A stretch of 64,000 nt of DNA, from NCBI RefSeq assembly GCF_048773025.1, contig NC_133572.1:24082501-24146500 (forward strand), in the 5' to 3' direction. The position numbers and the translations under genes were made by a program. The notes under the pieces are model-generated. The model did no database searches. It was not told the DNA's origin and saw nothing but the letters and a program-made list of their open reading frames with translations. Position 1 is the stretch's first letter; each line of letters begins with the position of its first letter. Positions 50,491 to 62,186 of this stretch are shown here, one piece after another. The stretch is from Camelus bactrianus (Eukaryota; Chordata; Mammalia; Artiodactyla; Camelidae).

Positions 50491-53228
50491 ATGTATGGAA
50501 TGGAGTTTGCAACTGAAAAGAAACTTTGTGTTCCCAACAAGCTAGGTGAAGGACGGCTTTCACACACACTTATCTCTCAGAACTGAGCAAGTGGAGAGAC
50601 GTTCGTTCATCTAGCAGCAAGGGAACGGGTTGCAGGAGACACTTTTTCTCTGCTTTCTCAGTCTGTTTCCTAGTGCCGATTTGAAGTTCCTGCAGTTTTC
50701 ACTGTAAAACCGTGTTGGAGCTAGTACCTCCCCATATATATGTATGGAATGGAGTTTGCAACTGAAAGGAAACTTTGTGTTCCCAACAAGCTAGGTGAAG
50801 GACGGCTTTCACACACACTTATCTCTCAGAACTGAGCAAGTGGAGAGACGTTCGTTCATCTAGCACCAAGGGAACGGGTTGCAGGAGACACTTTTTCTCT
50901 GCTTTCTCAGTCGGTTTCCTAGTGCCGGTTTCAAGTTCCTGCAGTTTCACTGTAAAACCGAGTTGGGGCTAGTACCTCCCCATATATATGTATGGAATGG
51001 AGTTTGCAACTGAAAAGAAACTTTGTGTTCCCAACAAGCTAGGTGAAGAACGGCTTTCACACACACTTATCTCTCAGAACTGAGCAAGTGGAGGGACGTT
51101 CGTTCATCTGGCACCAAGGGAACGGGTTGCAGGGGACACTTTTTCTCTGCTTTCTAAGTTTGTTTCCTAGTGCCGGTTTGAAGTTCCTGCAGTTTTCACT
51201 GTAAAACCGAGTTGGAGCTAGTACCTTCCCATATATATGTATGGAATGGAGTTTGCAACTGAAAAGAAACTTTGTGTTCCCAACAAGCTAGGTGAAGGAC
51301 GGCTTTCACACACAATTATCTCTCAGAACTGAGCAAGTCGAGAGTCGTTCGTTCATCTAGCACCAAGGGAACGGGTTGCAGGAGACATTATTTCTCTGCT
51401 TTCTCTGTCTGTTTCCTAGTGCCGGTTTGAAGTTCCTGCAGTTTTCACTGTAAAACCGAGTTGGGGCTAGTACCTCCCCATATATATGTATGGAATGGAG
51501 TTTGCAACTGAAAAGAAACTTTGTGTTCCCAACAAGCTAGGTGAAGGACGGCTTTCACACACACTTATCACTCAGAACTGAGCAAGTGGAGAGACGTTCG
51601 TTCATCTAGCACCAAGGGAACGGGTTGCAGGAGACACTTTTTCTCTGCTTTCTCAGTCTGTTCCCTAGTGCCGGTTTGAAGTTAATGCAGTTTTCACTGT
51701 AAAACCGAGTTGGGGCTAGTACCTCCCCATATATATGTATGGAATGGAGTTTGCAACTGAAAAGAAACTTTGTGTTCCCAACAAGCTAGGTGAAGGACGG
51801 CTTTCACACACACTTATCTCTCAGAACTGAGCAAGTGGAGAGACGTTCGTTCATCTAGCACCAAGGGAACGGGTTGCAGGAGACACTTTTTCTCTGCTTT
51901 CTCAGTCTGTTTCCTAGTGCCGGTTTGAAGTTCCTGCAGTTTTCACTGTAAAACCGAGTTGGAGCTAGTACTTCCCCATATATATGTATGGAATGGAGTT
52001 TGCAACTGAAAAGAAACTTTGTGTTCCCAACAAGCTAGGTGAAGGACGGCTTTCACACACACTTATCTCTCAGAACTGAGAAAGTCGAGAGTCGTTCGTT
52101 CATCTAGCACCAAGGGAACGGGTTGCAGGAGACATAATTTCTCTGCTTTCTCACTCTGTTTCCTAGTGCCAGTTTCAAGTTCCTGCAGTTTTCACTGTAA
52201 AACCGAGTTGGGGCTTGTACCTCCCCATATATATGTATGGAATGGAGTTTGCAACTGAAAAGAAACTTTGTGTTCCCAACAAGCTAGGTGAAGGACGGCT
52301 TTCACACACACTTATCTCTCAGAACTGAGCAAGTGGAGAGACGTTCGTTCATCTAGCACCAAGAGAACGGGTTGCAGGAGACATTTTTTCTCTGCTTTCT
52401 CAGTCTGTTTCCTAGTGACGGTTTGAAGTTCCTGCAGTTTTCACTGTAAAACCGAGTTGGGGCTAGTACCTCCCCATATATATGTATGGAATGGAGTTTG
52501 CAACTGAAAAGAAACTTTGTGTTCCCAACAAGCTAGGTGAAGGACGGCTTTCACACACACTTATCTCTAAGAACTGAGCAAGTGGAGAGACGTTCCTTCA
52601 TCTAGCACCAAGGGAACGGGTTGCAGGAGACACTTATTCTCTGCTTTCTCAGTCTGTTTCCTAGTGCCGGTTTGAAGTTCCTGCAGTTTTCACTGTAAAA
52701 CCGAGTTAGAGCTAGTACCTCCCCATATATATATATGGAATGGAGTTTGCAACTGAAAAGAAACTTTGTGTTCCCAACAAGCTAGGTGAAGGACGGCTTT
52801 CACACACACTTATCTCTCAGAACTGAGAAAGTCGAGAGTCGTTCGTTCATCTAGCACCAAGGGAACGGGTTGCAGGAGACATTTTTTCTCTGCTTTCTCA
52901 GTTTGTTTCCTAGTGCCGGTTTGAAGTTCCTGCAGTTTTCACTGTAAAACCGAGTTGGGGCTAGTACCTCCCCATATATATGTATGGAATGGAGTTTGCA
53001 ACTGAAAAGAAACTTTGTGTTCCCAACAAGCTAGGTGAAGGACGGCTTTCACACACACTTATCTCTCAGACCTGAGCAAGTGGAGAGACGTTCGTTCATC
53101 TAGCACCAAGGGAACGGGTTGCAGGAGACACTTTTTCTCTGCTTTCTCAGTCTGTTTCTTAGTTCCGGTTTGAAGTTAATGAAGTTTTCACTGTCAAACC
53201 GTGTTGGAGCTAGTACCTACCCATATAT
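49249..53228 (+). repeat. Epsilon HOR copy 1 (16 monomers, 3,980 bp)
   Basis: Sixteen monomers that recur at +3,980 bp: TAGTTGAAGG at 49,301/53,281, AGCCTGTTTCC at 50,411/54,391, TCTCTAAGAACTG at 52,563/56,543. The first five monomers continue delta copy 2. The remaining eleven reuse delta monomer types in delta-like order (for example the GAGGGACG, CTCTGTCTG, CACTCAG and GACATAATTTC monomers around 51-52.3 kb match 40.0-41.3 kb). Epsilon therefore appears to be an internal rearrangement of delta that was then amplified. An ATATATATATATGG junction occurs near 52,725. Confidence 0.92.
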
Positions 53229-56200
53229 ATGTATGGAATGGAGTTTGCAACTGAAAAGAAACTTTGTGTTCCCAACAAGGTAGTTGAAGGACGGATTTCA
53301 CACACACTTATCTCTCAGAACTGAGCAAGTGGAGAGACGTTCGTTCATCTAGCAGCAAGGGAACGGGTTGCAGGAGACACTTTTTCTCTGCTTTCTCAGT
53401 CTGTTTCCTAGTGCCGATTTGAAATTCCTGCAGTTTTCACTGTAAAACCGTGTTGGAGCTAGTACCTCCCCATATATATGTATGGAATGGAGTTTGCAAC
53501 TGAAAGGAAACTTTGTGTTCCCAACAAGCTAGGTGAAGGACGGCTTTCACACACACTTATCTCTCAGAACTGAGCAAGTGGTGAGACGTTCGTTCATCTA
53601 GCACCAAGTGAACGGGTTGCAGGAGACACTTTTTCTCTGCTTTCTCAGTCGGTTTCCTAGTGCCGGTTTCAAGTTCCTGCAGTTTCACTGTAAAACCGAG
53701 TTGGGGCTAGTACCTCCCCATATATATGTATGGAATGGAGTTTGCAACTGAAAAGAAACTTTGTGTTCCCAACAAGCTAGGTGAAGTACGGCTTTCACAC
53801 ACACTTATCTCTCAGAACTGAGCAAGTGTAGGGACGTTCGTTCATTTGGCACCAAGGGAACGGGTTGCAGGGGACACTTTTTCTCTGCTTTCTAATTTTG
53901 TTTCCTAGTGCCGGTTTGAAGTTCCTGCAGTTTCACTGTAAAACCGAGTTGGGGCTAGTACCTCCCCATATATATGTATGGAATGGAGTTTGCAACTGAA
54001 AAGAAACTTTGTGTTCCCAACAAGCTAGGTGAAGGACGGCTTTCACACACACTTATCTCTCAGAACTGAGCAAGTGGAGAGACGTTCGTTCATCTAGCAC
54101 CAAGGAAACGGGTTGCAGGGGATATTTTTCTCTGCTTTCTCAGTCTGTTTCTTAATGCCGGTTTGAAGTTAATGCAGTTTTCACTGTCAAACCGTGTTGG
54201 AGCTGGTACCTACCCATATATATGTATGGAATGGAGTTTGCAACTGAAAAGAAACTTTGTGTTCCCAACAAGCTAGTTGAAGGACGGATTTCACACACAT
54301 TTATCTCTCAGAACTGAGCAAGTGGAGAGACGTTCGTTCATCTAGCACCAAGGGAACGGGTTGCAGGAGACACTATTTCTCTGCTTTCTCAGCCTGTTTC
54401 CTAGTGCCGGTTTGAAATTCCTGCAGTTTTCACTGTAAAACCGAGTTGGAGCTAGGACCTCCCCATATATATGTATGGAATGGAGTTTGCAACTGAAAAG
54501 AAACTTTGTGTTCCCAACAAGCTAGGTGAAGGACGGCTTTCACACACACTTATCTCTCAGAACTGAGCAAGTGGAGAGACGTTCGTTCATCTAGCAGCAA
54601 GGGAACGGGTTGCAGGAGACACTTTTTCTCTGCTTTCTCAGTCTGTTTCCTAGTGCCGATTTGAAGTTCCTGCAGTTTTCACTGTAAAACCGTGTTGGAG
54701 CTAGTACCTCCCCATATATATGTATGGAATGGAGTTTGCAACTGAAAGGAAACTTTGTGTTCCCAACAAGCTAGGTGAAGGACGGCTTTCACACACACTT
54801 ATCTCTCAGAACTGAGCAAGTGGAGAGACGTTCGTTCATCTAGCACCAAGGGAACGGGTTGCAGGAGACACTTTTTCTCTGCTTTCTCAGTCGGTTTCCT
54901 AGTGCCGGTTTCAAGTTCCTGCAGTTTCACTGTAAAACCGAGTTGGGGCTAGTACCTCCCCATATATATGTATGGAATGGAGTTTGCAACTGAAAAGAAA
55001 CTTTGTGTTCCCAACAAGCTAGGTGAAGAACGGCTTTCACACACACTTATCTCTCAGAACTGAGCAAGTGGAGGGACGTTCGTTCATCTGGCACCAAGGG
55101 AACGGGTTGCAGGGGACACTTTTTCTCTGCTTTCTAAGTTTGTTTCCTAGTGCCGGTTTGAAGTTCCTGCAGTTTTCACTGTAAAACCGAGTTGGAGCTA
55201 GTACCTTCCCATATATATGTATGGAATGGAGTTTGCAACTGAAAAGAAACTTTGTGTTCCCAACAAGCTAGGTGAAGGACGGCTTTCACACACAATTATC
55301 TCTCAGAACTGAGCAAGTCGAGAGTCGTTCGTTCATCTAGCACCAAGGGAACGGGTTGCAGGAGACATTATTTCTCTGCTTTCTCTGTCTGTTTCCTAGT
55401 GCCGGTTTGAAGTTCCTGCAGTTTTCACTGTAAAACCGAGTTGGGGCTAGTACCTCCCCATATATATGTATGGAATGGAGTTTGCAACTGAAAAGAAACT
55501 TTGTGTTCCCAACAAGCTAGGTGAAGGACGGCTTTCACACACACTTATCACTCAGAACTGAGCAAGTGGAGAGACGTTCGTTCATCTAGCACCAAGGGAA
55601 CGGGTTGCAGGAGACACTTTTTCTCTGCTTTCTCAGTCTGTTTCCTAGTGCCGGTTTGAAGTTAATGCAGTTTTCACTGTAAAACCGAGTTGGGGCTAGT
55701 ACCTCCCCATATATATGTATGGAATGGAGTTTGCAACTGAAAAGAAACTTTGTGTTCCCAACAAGCTAGGTGAAGGACGGCTTTCACACACACTTATCTC
55801 TCAGAACTGAGCAAGTGGAGAGACGTTCGTTCATCTAGCACCAAGGGAACGGGTTGCAGGAGACACTTTTTCTCTGCTTTCTCAGTCTGTTTCCTAGTGC
55901 CGGTTTGAAGTTCCTGCAGTTTTCACTGTAAAACCGAGTTGGAGCTAGTACTTCCCCATATATATGTATGGAATGGAGTTTGCAACTGAAAAGAAACTTT
56001 GTGTTCCCAACAAGCTAGGTGAAGGACGGCTTTCACACACACTTATCTCTCAGAACTGAGAAAGTCGAGAGTCGTTCGTTCATCTAGCACCAAGGGAACG
56101 GGTTGCAGGAGACATAATTTCTCTGCTTTCTCACTCTGTTTCCTAGTGCCAGTTTCAAGTTCCTGCAGTTTTCACTGTAAAACCGAGTTGGGGCTTGTAC

Positions 56201-57208
56201 CTCCCCATATATATGTATGGAATGGAGTTTGCAACTGAAAAGAAACTTTGTGTTCCCAACAAGCTAGGTGAAGGACGGCTTTCACACACACTTATCTCTC
56301 AGAACTGAGCAAGTGGAGAGACGTTCGTTCATCTAGCACCAAGAGAACGGGTTGCAGGAGACATTTTTTCTCTGCTTTCTCAGTCTGTTTCCTAGTGACG
56401 GTTTGAAGTTCCTGCAGTTTTCACTGTAAAACCGAGTTGGGGCTAGTACCTCCCCATATATATGTATGGAATGGAGTTTGCAACTGAAAAGAAACTTTGT
56501 GTTCCCAACAAGCTAGGTGAAGGACGGCTTTCACACACACTTATCTCTAAGAACTGAGCAAGTGGAGAGACGTTCCTTCATCTAGCACCAAGGGAACGGG
56601 TTGCAGGAGACACTTATTCTCTGCTTTCTCAGTCTGTTTCCTAGTGCCGGTTTGAAGTTCCTGCAGTTTTCACTGTAAAACCGAGTTAGAGCTAGTACCT
56701 CCCCATATATATATATGGAATGGAGTTTGCAACTGAAAAGAAACTTTGTGTTCCCAACAAGCTAGGTGAAGGACGGCTTTCACACACACTTATCTCTCAG
56801 AACTGAGAAAGTCGAGAGTCGTTCGTTCATCTAGCACCAAGGGAACGGGTTGCAGGAGACATTTTTTCTCTGCTTTCTCAGTTTGTTTCCTAGTGCCGGT
56901 TTGAAGTTCCTGCAGTTTTCACTGTAAAACCGAGTTGGGGCTAGTACCTCCCCATATATATGTATGGAATGGAGTTTGCAACTGAAAAGAAACTTTGTGT
57001 TCCCAACAAGCTAGGTGAAGGACGGCTTTCACACACACTTATCTCTCAGACCTGAGCAAGTGGAGAGACGTTCGTTCATCTAGCACCAATGGAACGGGTT
57101 GCAGGAGACACTTTTTCTCTGCTTTCTCAGTCTGTTTCTTAGTTCCGGTTTGAAGTTAATGAAGTTTTCACTGTCAAACCGTGTTGGAGCTAGTACCTAC
57201 CCATATAT
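53229..57208 (+). repeat. Epsilon HOR copy 2
   Basis: Nearly identical to epsilon copy 1. Differences noticed by eye are few, such as GATATTTTTC near 54,121, GCTAGGACC near 54,453 and CACCAATGG near 57,085. The rare markers CACCAAGTGAACGG, CATTTGGCACC, CAGACCTGAGC and AATGAAGTTTTC are also found in the neighbouring epsilon units or junctions in the same order. Confidence 0.92.
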
Positions 57209-57705
57209 ATGTATGGAATGGAGTTTGCAACTGAAAAGAAACTTTGTGTTCCCAACAAGCTAGTTGAAGGACGGATTTCACACACACTTATCTCTCAGAA
57301 CTGAGCAAGTGGAGAGACGTTCGTTCATCTAGCAGCAAGGGAACGGGTTGCAGGAGACACTTTTTCTCTGCTTTCTCAGTCTGTTTCCTAGTGCCGATTT
57401 GAAGTTCCTGCAGTTTTCACTGTAAAACCGTGTTGGAGCTAGTACCTCCCCATATATATGTATGGAATGGAGTTTGCAACTGAAAGGAAACTTTGTGTTC
57501 CCAACAAGCTAGGTGAAGGACGGCTTTCACACACACTTATCTCTCAGAACTGAGCTAGTGGAGAGACGTTCGTTCATCTAGCACCAAGGGAACGGGTTGC
57601 AGGAGACACTTTTTCTCTGCTTTCTCAGTCGGTTTCCTAGTGCCGGTTTCAAGTTCCTGCAGTTTCACTGTAAAACCGAGTTGGGGCTTGTACCTCCCCA
57701 TATAT
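57209..57705 (+). repeat. Epsilon HOR copy 3, two monomers only
   Basis: Begins like epsilon (CACTGTCAAACCGTG upstream, GTTGAAGGACGGATTTC, AGCAGCAAGG) but reads CGATTTGAAG and GGAGAGACG, which match the later pair near 50,491-50,987 better than the first pair near 49,249. It has GCTAGTTGAAGG where copies 1 and 2 have GGTAGTTGAAGG. It is thus a hybrid or an exchange junction, and the order ends after two monomers. Confidence 0.8.
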
Positions 57706-60700
57706 ATGTATGGAATGGAGTTTTCAACTGAAAAGAAACTTTGTGTTCCCAACAAGCTAGGTGAAGGACGGCTTTCACACACACATATCTCTCAGAACTG
57801 AGAAAGTCGAGAGTCGTTCGTTCATCTAGCACCAAGGGAACGGGTTGCAGGAGTCATTTTTTCTCTGCTTTCTCAGTCTGTTTCCTAGTGCCGGTTTGAA
57901 GTTCCTGCAGTTTTTACTGTAAAACCGAGTTGGGGCTAGTACCTCCCCATATATATGTATGGAATGGAGTTTGCAACTGAAAAGAAACTTTGTGTTCCCA
58001 ACAAGCTAGGTGAAGGACGGCTTTCACACACACTTATCTCTAAGAACTGAGCAAGTGGAGAGACGTTCGTTCATCTAGCACCAAGGGAACGGGTTGCAGG
58101 AGCCACTTTTTCTCTGCTTTCTCAGTCTTTTTCCTAGTGCCGGTTTGAAATTAATGCAGTTTTCACTGTAAAACCGAGTTGGAGCTAGTATCTCCCCATA
58201 TATATGTATGGAATGGAGTTTGCATCTGAAAAGAAACTTTGTGTTCCCAACAAGCTAGGTGAAGGACGGCTTTCACACACACTTATCTCTCAGAAATGAG
58301 CAAGTGGAGAGACGTTCGTTCATCTAGCACCAAGGGAACGGGTTGCAGGAGACACTTTTTCTCTGCTTTCTCAGTCTGTTTCCTAGTGCCGGTTTGAAGT
58401 TCCTGCCGTTTTCACTGTAAAACCGAGTTGGAACTAGTACCTGCCCATATATATGTATGGAATGGAGCCTGCAACTGAAAAGAAACTTTGTGTTCCCAAC
58501 AAGCTAGTTGAAGGACGGCTTTCACACACACTTATCACTCAGAACTGAGCAAGTGGAGAGACGTTCGTTCATCTAGCACCAAGGGAACGGGTTGCAGGAG
58601 ACATTTTTTCTCTGCTTTCTCAGTCTGTTTCCTAGTGCCGGTTTGAAGTTCCTGCAGTTTTCACTGTAAAACCGAGTTGGGGCTAGTACCTCCCCATATA
58701 TATGTATGGAATGGAGTTTGCAACTGAAAAGAAACTTTGTGTTCCCAACAAGCTAGGTGAAGGACGGCTTTCACACACACTTATCTCTCAGAACTGAGCA
58801 CGTGGAGAGACGTTCGTTCATCTAGCACCAAGGGAACGGGTTGCAGGAGACACTTTTTCTCTGCTTTCTCAGTCTGTTTCCTAGTGCCGGTTTGAAGTTC
58901 CTGCAGTTTTCACTGTAAAACCGAGTTGGGGCTAGTACCTCCCCATTTATATGTATGGAATGGAGTTTGCAACTGAAAAGAAACTTTGTGTTCCCAACAA
59001 GCTAGGTGAAGGACGGCTTTCACACACACTTATCTCTCAGAACTGAGCAAGTGGAGAGACGTTCGTTCATCTAGCACCAAGGGAACGGGTTGCAGGAGAC
59101 ACTTTTTCTCTGCTTTCTCAGTCTGTTTCCTAGTGCCGGTATGAAGTTCCTGCAGTTTTCACTGTAAAACCGAGTTGGGGCTAGTACCTCCCCATATATA
59201 TGTATGGAATGGAGTTTGCAACTGAAAAGAAACTTTGTGTTCCCAACAAGCTAGGTGAAGGACGGCTTTCACACACACTTATCTCTCAGAACTGAGCAAG
59301 TGGAGAGACGTTCCTTCATCTATCACCAAGGGAACGGGTTGCAGGAGACACTTTTTCTCTGCTTTCTCAGTCTGTTTCCTAGTGCCGGTTTGAAGTTCCT
59401 GCAGTTTTCACTGTAAAACCGAGTTGGAGCTAGTACCTCCCCATATATATGTATGGAATGGAGCCTGCAACTGAAAAGAAACTTTGTGTTCCCAACAAGC
59501 TAGGTGAAGGACGGCTTTCACACACACTTATCTCTCAGAACTGAACAAGTCGAGAGACGTTCGTTCATCTAGCACCAAGGGAACGGGTTGCTGGAGACAT
59601 TTTTTCTCTGCTTTCTCAGTCTGTTTCCTAGTTCCGGTTTGAAGTTCCTGCAGTTTTCACTGTAAAACCGAGTTGGGGCTAGTACCTCCCCATATATATG
59701 TATTGAATGGAGTTTGCAACTGAAAAGAAACTTTGTGTTCCCAACAAGCTATGTGAAGGACGGCTCTCACACCCACGTATCTCTCAGAACTGAGCAAGTG
59801 GAGAGACGTTCGTTCATCTAGCACCAAGGGAACGGGTTGCAGGAGACACTTTTTCTCTGCTTTCTCTGTCTGTTTCCTAGTGCCGGTTTGAAGTTCCTGC
59901 AGTTTTCACTGTAAAACCGAGTTGGAGCTAGTACCTCCCCATATATATGTATGGAATGGAGTTTGCAACTGAAAAGAAACTTTGTGTTCCCAACAAGCTA
60001 GGTGAAGGACGGCTTTCACACACACTTATCTCTGAGAACTGAGAAAGTCGAGAGTCGTTCGTTCATCTAGCACCAAGGGAACGGGTTGCAGGAGACACTT
60101 TTTCTCTGCTTTCTCAGTCTGTTTCCTAGTGCCGGTTTGAAGTTCCTGCAGTTTTCACTGTAAAACCGAGTTGGAGCTAGTACTACCCCATATATATGTA
60201 TGGAATGGAGTTTGCAACTGAAAAGAAACTTTGTGTTCCCAACAAGCTAGGTGAAGGACGGCTTTCACACACACTTATCTCTCAGAACTGAGCAAGTGGA
60301 GAGACGTTCGTTCATCTAGCACCAAGGGAACGGGTTGCAGGGGACATTTTTTCTCTACTTTCTCAGTCTGTTTCCTAGTGCCGGTTTGAAGTTCCTGCAG
60401 TTTTCACTGTAAAACCGAGTTGGAGCTAGTACCTCCCCATATATATGTATGGAATGGAGCCTGCAACTGAAAAGAAACTTTGTGTTCCCAACAAGCTAGG
60501 TGAAGGACGTCTTTCACACACACTTATCTCTCAGAACTGAGCAAGTGGAGAGACGTTCGTTCATCTAGCACCAAGGGAACGGGTTGCAGGAGACATTTTT
60601 TCTCTGCTTTCTCAGTCTGTTTCCTAGTGCCGGTTTGAAGTTCCTGCAGTTTTCACTGTAAAACCGAGTTGGAGCTAGTACCTCCCCATATATATGTATG

Positions 60701-62186
60701 GAATGGAGCCTGCAACTGAAAAGAAACTTTGTGTTCCCAACAAGCTAGGTGAAGGACGGCTTTCACACACACTTATCTCTCAGAACTGAACAAGTCGAGA
60801 GACGTTCGTTCATCTAGCACCAAGGGAACGGGTTGCTGGAGACATTTTTTCTCTGCTTTCTCAGTCTGTTTCCTAGTTCCGGTTTGAAGTTCCTGCAGTT
60901 TTCACTGTAAAACAGAGTTGGGGCTAGTACCTCCCCATATATATGTATTGAATGGAGTTTGCAACTGAAAAGAAGCTTTGTGTTCCCAACAAGCTAGGTG
61001 AAGGACGGCTTTCACACACACTTATCTCTCAGAACTGAGCAAGTGGAGAGACGTTCGTTCATCTAGCACCAAGGGAACGGGTTGCAGGAGTCACTTTTTC
61101 TCTGCTTTCTCAGTATGTTTCCTAGTGCCGGTTTGAAGTTCCTGCAGTTTTCACTGTAAAACCGAGTTGGAGCTTGTATCTCCCCATATATATGTATGGA
61201 ATGGAGTTTGCAACTGAAAAGAAACTTTGTGTTCCCAACAAGCTAGGTGAAGGACGGCTTTCACACACACTTATCTCTCAGAACTGAGAAAGTCGAGAGT
61301 CGTTCGTTCATCTAGCACCAAGGGAACGGGTTGCAGGAGTCATTTTTTCTCTGCTTTCTCAGTCTGTTTCCTAGTGCCGGTTTGAAGTTCCTGCAGTTTT
61401 TACTGTAAAACCGAGTTGGGGCTAGTACCTCCCCATATATATGTATGGAATGGAGTTTGCAACTGAAAAGAAACTTTGTGTTCCCAACAAGCTAGGTGAA
61501 GGACGGCTTTCACTCACACTTATCTCTCAGAACTGAGCAAGTGGAGAGACGTTCGTTCATCTAGCACCAAGGGAACGGGTTGCAGGAGACACTTTTTCTC
61601 TGCTTCTCAGACTGTTTCTTAGTGCCTGTTTGAAGTTAATGCAGTTTTCACTGTCAAACCGTGTTGGAGCTAGTACCTCCCCATATATATGTATGGAATG
61701 GAGTTTGCAACTGAAAAGAAACTTTGTGTTCCCAACAAGCTAGTTGAAGGACGGATTTCACACACACTTATCTCTCAGAACTCAGCAAGTGGAGAGACGT
61801 TCTTTCATGTAGCACCAAGGGAACGGGTTGCAGGAGACACTTTTTCTCTGCTTTCTCAGTCTGTTTCCTAGTGCCGGTTTGAAGTTCCTGCAGTTTTCAC
61901 TGTAAAACCGAGTTGGAGCTAGTATCTCCCCATATATATGTATGCAATGGAGTTTGCAACTGAAAAGAAACTTTGTGTTCCCAACAAGCTAGGTGAAGGA
62001 CGGCTTTCACACACACATATCTCTCAGAACTGAGCAAGTGGAGAGACGTTCGTTCATCTAGCACCAAGGGAACGGGTTGCAGGAGACACTTTTTCTCTGC
62101 TTTCTCAGTCTGTTTCCTAGTGCCGGTTTGAAGTTCCTGCAGTTTTCACTGTAAAACAGAGTTGGGGCTAGTACCTCCCCATATAT
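57706..62186 (+). repeat. Mixed monomer block C
   Basis: Eighteen monomers without a stable HOR. The middle part (about 58,930-60,200) repeats the block A/B markers: CATTTATATG, GTTCCTTCATCTATCAC, GCCTGCAACTG with GAACAAGTCG and GCTGGAGAC, TATTGAATGG, CTCTGAGAACTGAG with GAGAGTCG. A monomer with GAGTCATTTTTT and CAGTTTTTACTG occurs twice, at 57,851 and 61,337 (3,486 bp, 14 monomers apart), flanking the block. A GTTGAAGG monomer with CTCAGAACTCAG lies at 61,689. Confidence 0.83.
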
